Source of the DNA: Parietichytrium sp. I65-24A | Taxonomy: Eukaryota > Sar > Bigyra > Thraustochytrida > Thraustochytriidae | Length of the DNA: 64,000 nucleotides | Assembly (NCBI GenBank): GCA_012862575.1 | Contig: BLSF01000040.1 | Span: forward strand, 330,035 to 394,034 | Reading direction: 5' to 3' | Shown: positions 61,612 to 64,000 of the stretch, piece by piece | Layout: each line of letters starts with the position of its first letter | Numbering within the stretch: position 1 is the stretch's first letter | Program-made: the position numbers and the translations under genes | The notes under the pieces: model-generated | Told to the model about the DNA's origin: nothing | What the model saw: the letters and a program-made list of their open reading frames with translations, nothing else | Databases searched by the model: none

Positions 61612-64000
61612 ATTCAAGTATCATTATCTTGCAAGCGTGATTGCTGTACAGTATCTTCACGTAATGAAATAATCTGAATTCTGAAGGAAAATTCTATTGA
61701 TTCAACAAACAATCTTGCTCTTTGGAGTCGGTCGGTGTCACACACGCACAAGCTTTGCAGTTGCGGGTCAAGTGGCAATGCACAGAACTGTGAAAGGGAC
61801 CTGTATGACTTGGACAAAATTTAATTATTCTATAGCTCTGTGAAAATGAATTGGACTTGGCATGGTTCGTTTTCGTAATCAATCCGAACGGAAACAATCC
61901 AGCTAAGATTATTGTTCGCGTTGGAGAGCTCTCTATTTTCTAGTTTTTGTAAAAGCCAATCTGGCATTGTTGTAAAAGCCAATCTGGCATTGAGCAATGT
62001 TTTTCATCCTCTCAAAAGTCAGATGTATGGTGCCCCGAGCAAGAGCAAGAGAGTGGAGAACTTGAGATTGCGCGTCTCTCCCCTGCTTGTGCGGTGTGGA
62101 ACCTACGGCGCGGCAATATATGTGGATTCAGACCGGTTCTTGTCAACGGAACCGTGTTGAAAGACCAGATGCGGGAGCTCGTTCCAACCATGTAGCTCGA
62201 GACTTCGCTCTTGCTCTAGGCAGGAGGTGGGGTCCACGAGCCCTTCACCTGCCGAGAACCCGCGGTCCATCAAGTCCGCTTTTCCCGTTCCAACTAGCCT
62301 CCACGATCTCAATTTTCGACACTATTTCCCACAGTGCGGTCGCAACCTGTTGCATTCGCACCCGAAACGGTTAGAGAGTGTGCAGATGTGTGCATTCAAT
62401 TCCGACTATTCCGACATCAGTTCGCTCTCCGAGTCTAACTTCCTGCCTACCGCCGCGTGTCGAAATCCGGGTTCTTACCTGAGATCTCTTCCCGTCGCGC
62501 GATGGTTAGCGCGGATTTTCGGCCCTTAGAGATGTTGAGGCAAGCTAGTAGCGCGAGACTGAACCAACTAAAACTAAACTTCATTCCGCGTCGTAGATCG
62601 TAAGTGCCCTTCATACCACGAGAGGAGATCTCCGTTCAATCAAACAGACAATCAAGTCCAAGAACGTCCAGAACAAACTGTCTTGCTTGCGTAAGTGAGA
62701 CCGTGCGCTGGCCAGACTCCCGACTTAGCTAGTGTAGTTCTGCAAACAAGATAATTTACAGTTAACGCAAATTAGTTCTTCCAAATTGCAATTTCTCATC
62801 GGCAGTCAACAGAATAAGTTAGTTCTTCATGACACTTCATGACTCACCACCCCCGGAAAAAGAACACTTTAGAAACACAATTCCCGAAAGAAAGAAAGAA
62901 TAATCTTCGCCACTCTAGCGTTTCCGACAGACACTGGTAGCAACATTCTCGACACTTACGCCTCCCCACCGCATTCACTAAGGCTCCTCCGCAGGCCTGA
63001 GCTTCTCGATCCGGATCCAGATCCAGGCCCCACTGCACTCCTAAATCTTTACATCTTCATCCTCGAGTCAGCACTCGGTCGTACGCGCTGACTGCTGACT
63101 GAGTGCTTAGCTGAGTGTTGAGTGGCGAGTGCGCTGGGAGTCGACCTGTTTCTCATTGGTTCCAGAATGAAGTCCGCACTTTTCTCCGATTGGCTCTTCC
63201 CTTTGTATTCTTGCTTTCCGAAGAGTTTCCGAATTCCGAAGATTTTATTTTATTTTTTAAAGTTTGATTGTTTTTAGAGTCGAATAATGACTGAAGGTAT
63301 AGCTGATGAGCATGACACGATGTGTTCCACTCGAGATGGAGAGAAGATGGAGAGCTTGTTCTGGTTGGTTTGTTTGCTGTCGATTTGAGATACACTCACC
63401 GCTGTCACGGTGCTCTGCTCAGGGAGATTCTCCCTTTCTCTCTGCATTTGTCCCTATCCGCTTGGCTGGAGATGGGTTAGAGAAAGAGCTCCCGCGTAAA
63501 AGGGGGAGGAGCGCGAGGGAGGTTTGGAGAGTGCAAAACTACAGCACGCGAAAAGAAGTTTCGCACTCGTACCGTACGTACACTAGCTTGCCACAAACTG
63601 ACTTGGAAGTTTCCATCTTAAGAGCCGTGATGAAAAAATAGGATCGCATCGAATCAAGTGGTTTCTATTCGTTCGTTTTCACAGTCAAGTACAGAGTGAC
63701 TGAGTATAATTTGCAAACGAAACGCACTAGTGTAGTACGCTTTGACAGTCTGCCGGCCATGTCAGAGTTCAAAGATATTTCTTTCTCCTCGAGAGCAGGC
63801 GCGGCGGCAGGCGATCTAAATTCTGAAATACTAAAATCGAAATAAAGTATTGAGACGGGCTTAGAAGAGCTGCGCTGTGTCACGGTGGAGAGAGAGAGAG
63901 AGAGAGAAAGAGAGGGAACCGAGGCACAGGTGATTTTGATTGTTCGGGACTGCTAAAGCCTTAATTCCCTGATTCCATGAATACCGTCAACGCCATGACG
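61612..64000. other. terminal gene-poor region
   Basis: No gene recognised. It holds a 23-bp tandem duplication (about 61947-61993) and a GA microsatellite (about 63888-63915). Short ORFs have no family features. Confidence 0.5.
61947..61993. repeat. 23-bp tandem duplication
   Basis: The unit TTGTAAAAGCCAATCTGGCA plus TTG is present twice in direct succession. Confidence 0.85.

Noticed and set aside
1-64000. CRISPR array, IS element, operon or bacterial-type riboswitch
   Set aside because: No such pattern was seen, and gene structure (introns, Pol III tRNA, spacing) is eukaryotic.

Overview
The window is nuclear DNA of a unicellular eukaryote. Genes are long, mostly intronless ORFs on both strands, separated by AT/CT-rich spacers full of microsatellites. 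Only two protein genes (proteasome beta-7 and a macro-domain gene) show clear spliceosomal introns, each about 90-105 nt, and a tRNA-Gly carries a 13-nt intron. An OFD1-like centriole protein implies a flagellated cell. Intron-poor genes, a Kir channel and OFD1 together fit a heterotrophic stramenopile such as a thraustochytrid (labyrinthulomycete). That placement is inference; the sequence does not prove a taxon.

Layout. 1-1160 (-): 5' part of an OFD1-like gene running off the left edge. 1609-1692 (+): tRNA-Gly(GCC). 2849-4669 (-): cytochrome P450. 4825-6933 (-): FKBP8-like/TPR protein with one membrane span and a cysteine-rich canopy/saposin-like tail. 7-20 kb: a gene desert of about 13 kb with one possible gene relic. 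20132-22165 (+): ankyrin-type nuclear protein. 22.2-26.7 kb: second gene-poor stretch with a 19-bp perfect inverted repeat. 26.7-29.5 kb: GC-rich island with a degenerate DHX35-like helicase (-) head-to-head with a Josephin deubiquitinase (+). 29.8-30.7 kb (-): TIM21/COA1-like mitochondrial membrane protein. 31.5-38 kb (-): three divergent paralogs of an unrecognised two-TM membrane family. The spacer between the second and third holds a 198-bp duplication split by a single N, probably an assembly join.

38.7-45.2 kb (+): proteasome subunit beta-7, a triose-phosphate/nucleotide-sugar-type transporter, and a Kir potassium channel whose cytoplasmic domain is interrupted by a ~360-residue insertion with a C2H2 zinc-finger pattern. 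45.3-47.8 kb (-): large disordered protein. 49.0-49.8 kb (+): divergent Rab-like GTPase. 50.0-55.4 kb (-): 1807-aa CH-like/ARM/coiled-coil protein. 56.5-57.5 kb (-): macro-domain hydrolase. 58.1-61.6 kb (+): two related LEA-like proteins. The last 2.4 kb has no recognisable gene.

There is no operon logic. Shared themes are proteostasis (FKBP/TPR, proteasome beta-7, Josephin), the centriole/cytoskeleton (OFD1-like, possibly the 1807-aa protein) and stress protection (two LEA-like proteins). The most unusual items are the FKBP-TPR-TM-canopy fusion, the Kir channel with a zinc-finger insertion, the pseudo-helicase, the lineage-specific paralog trio, and a dispersed intergenic motif, TACTGACTGTGA.
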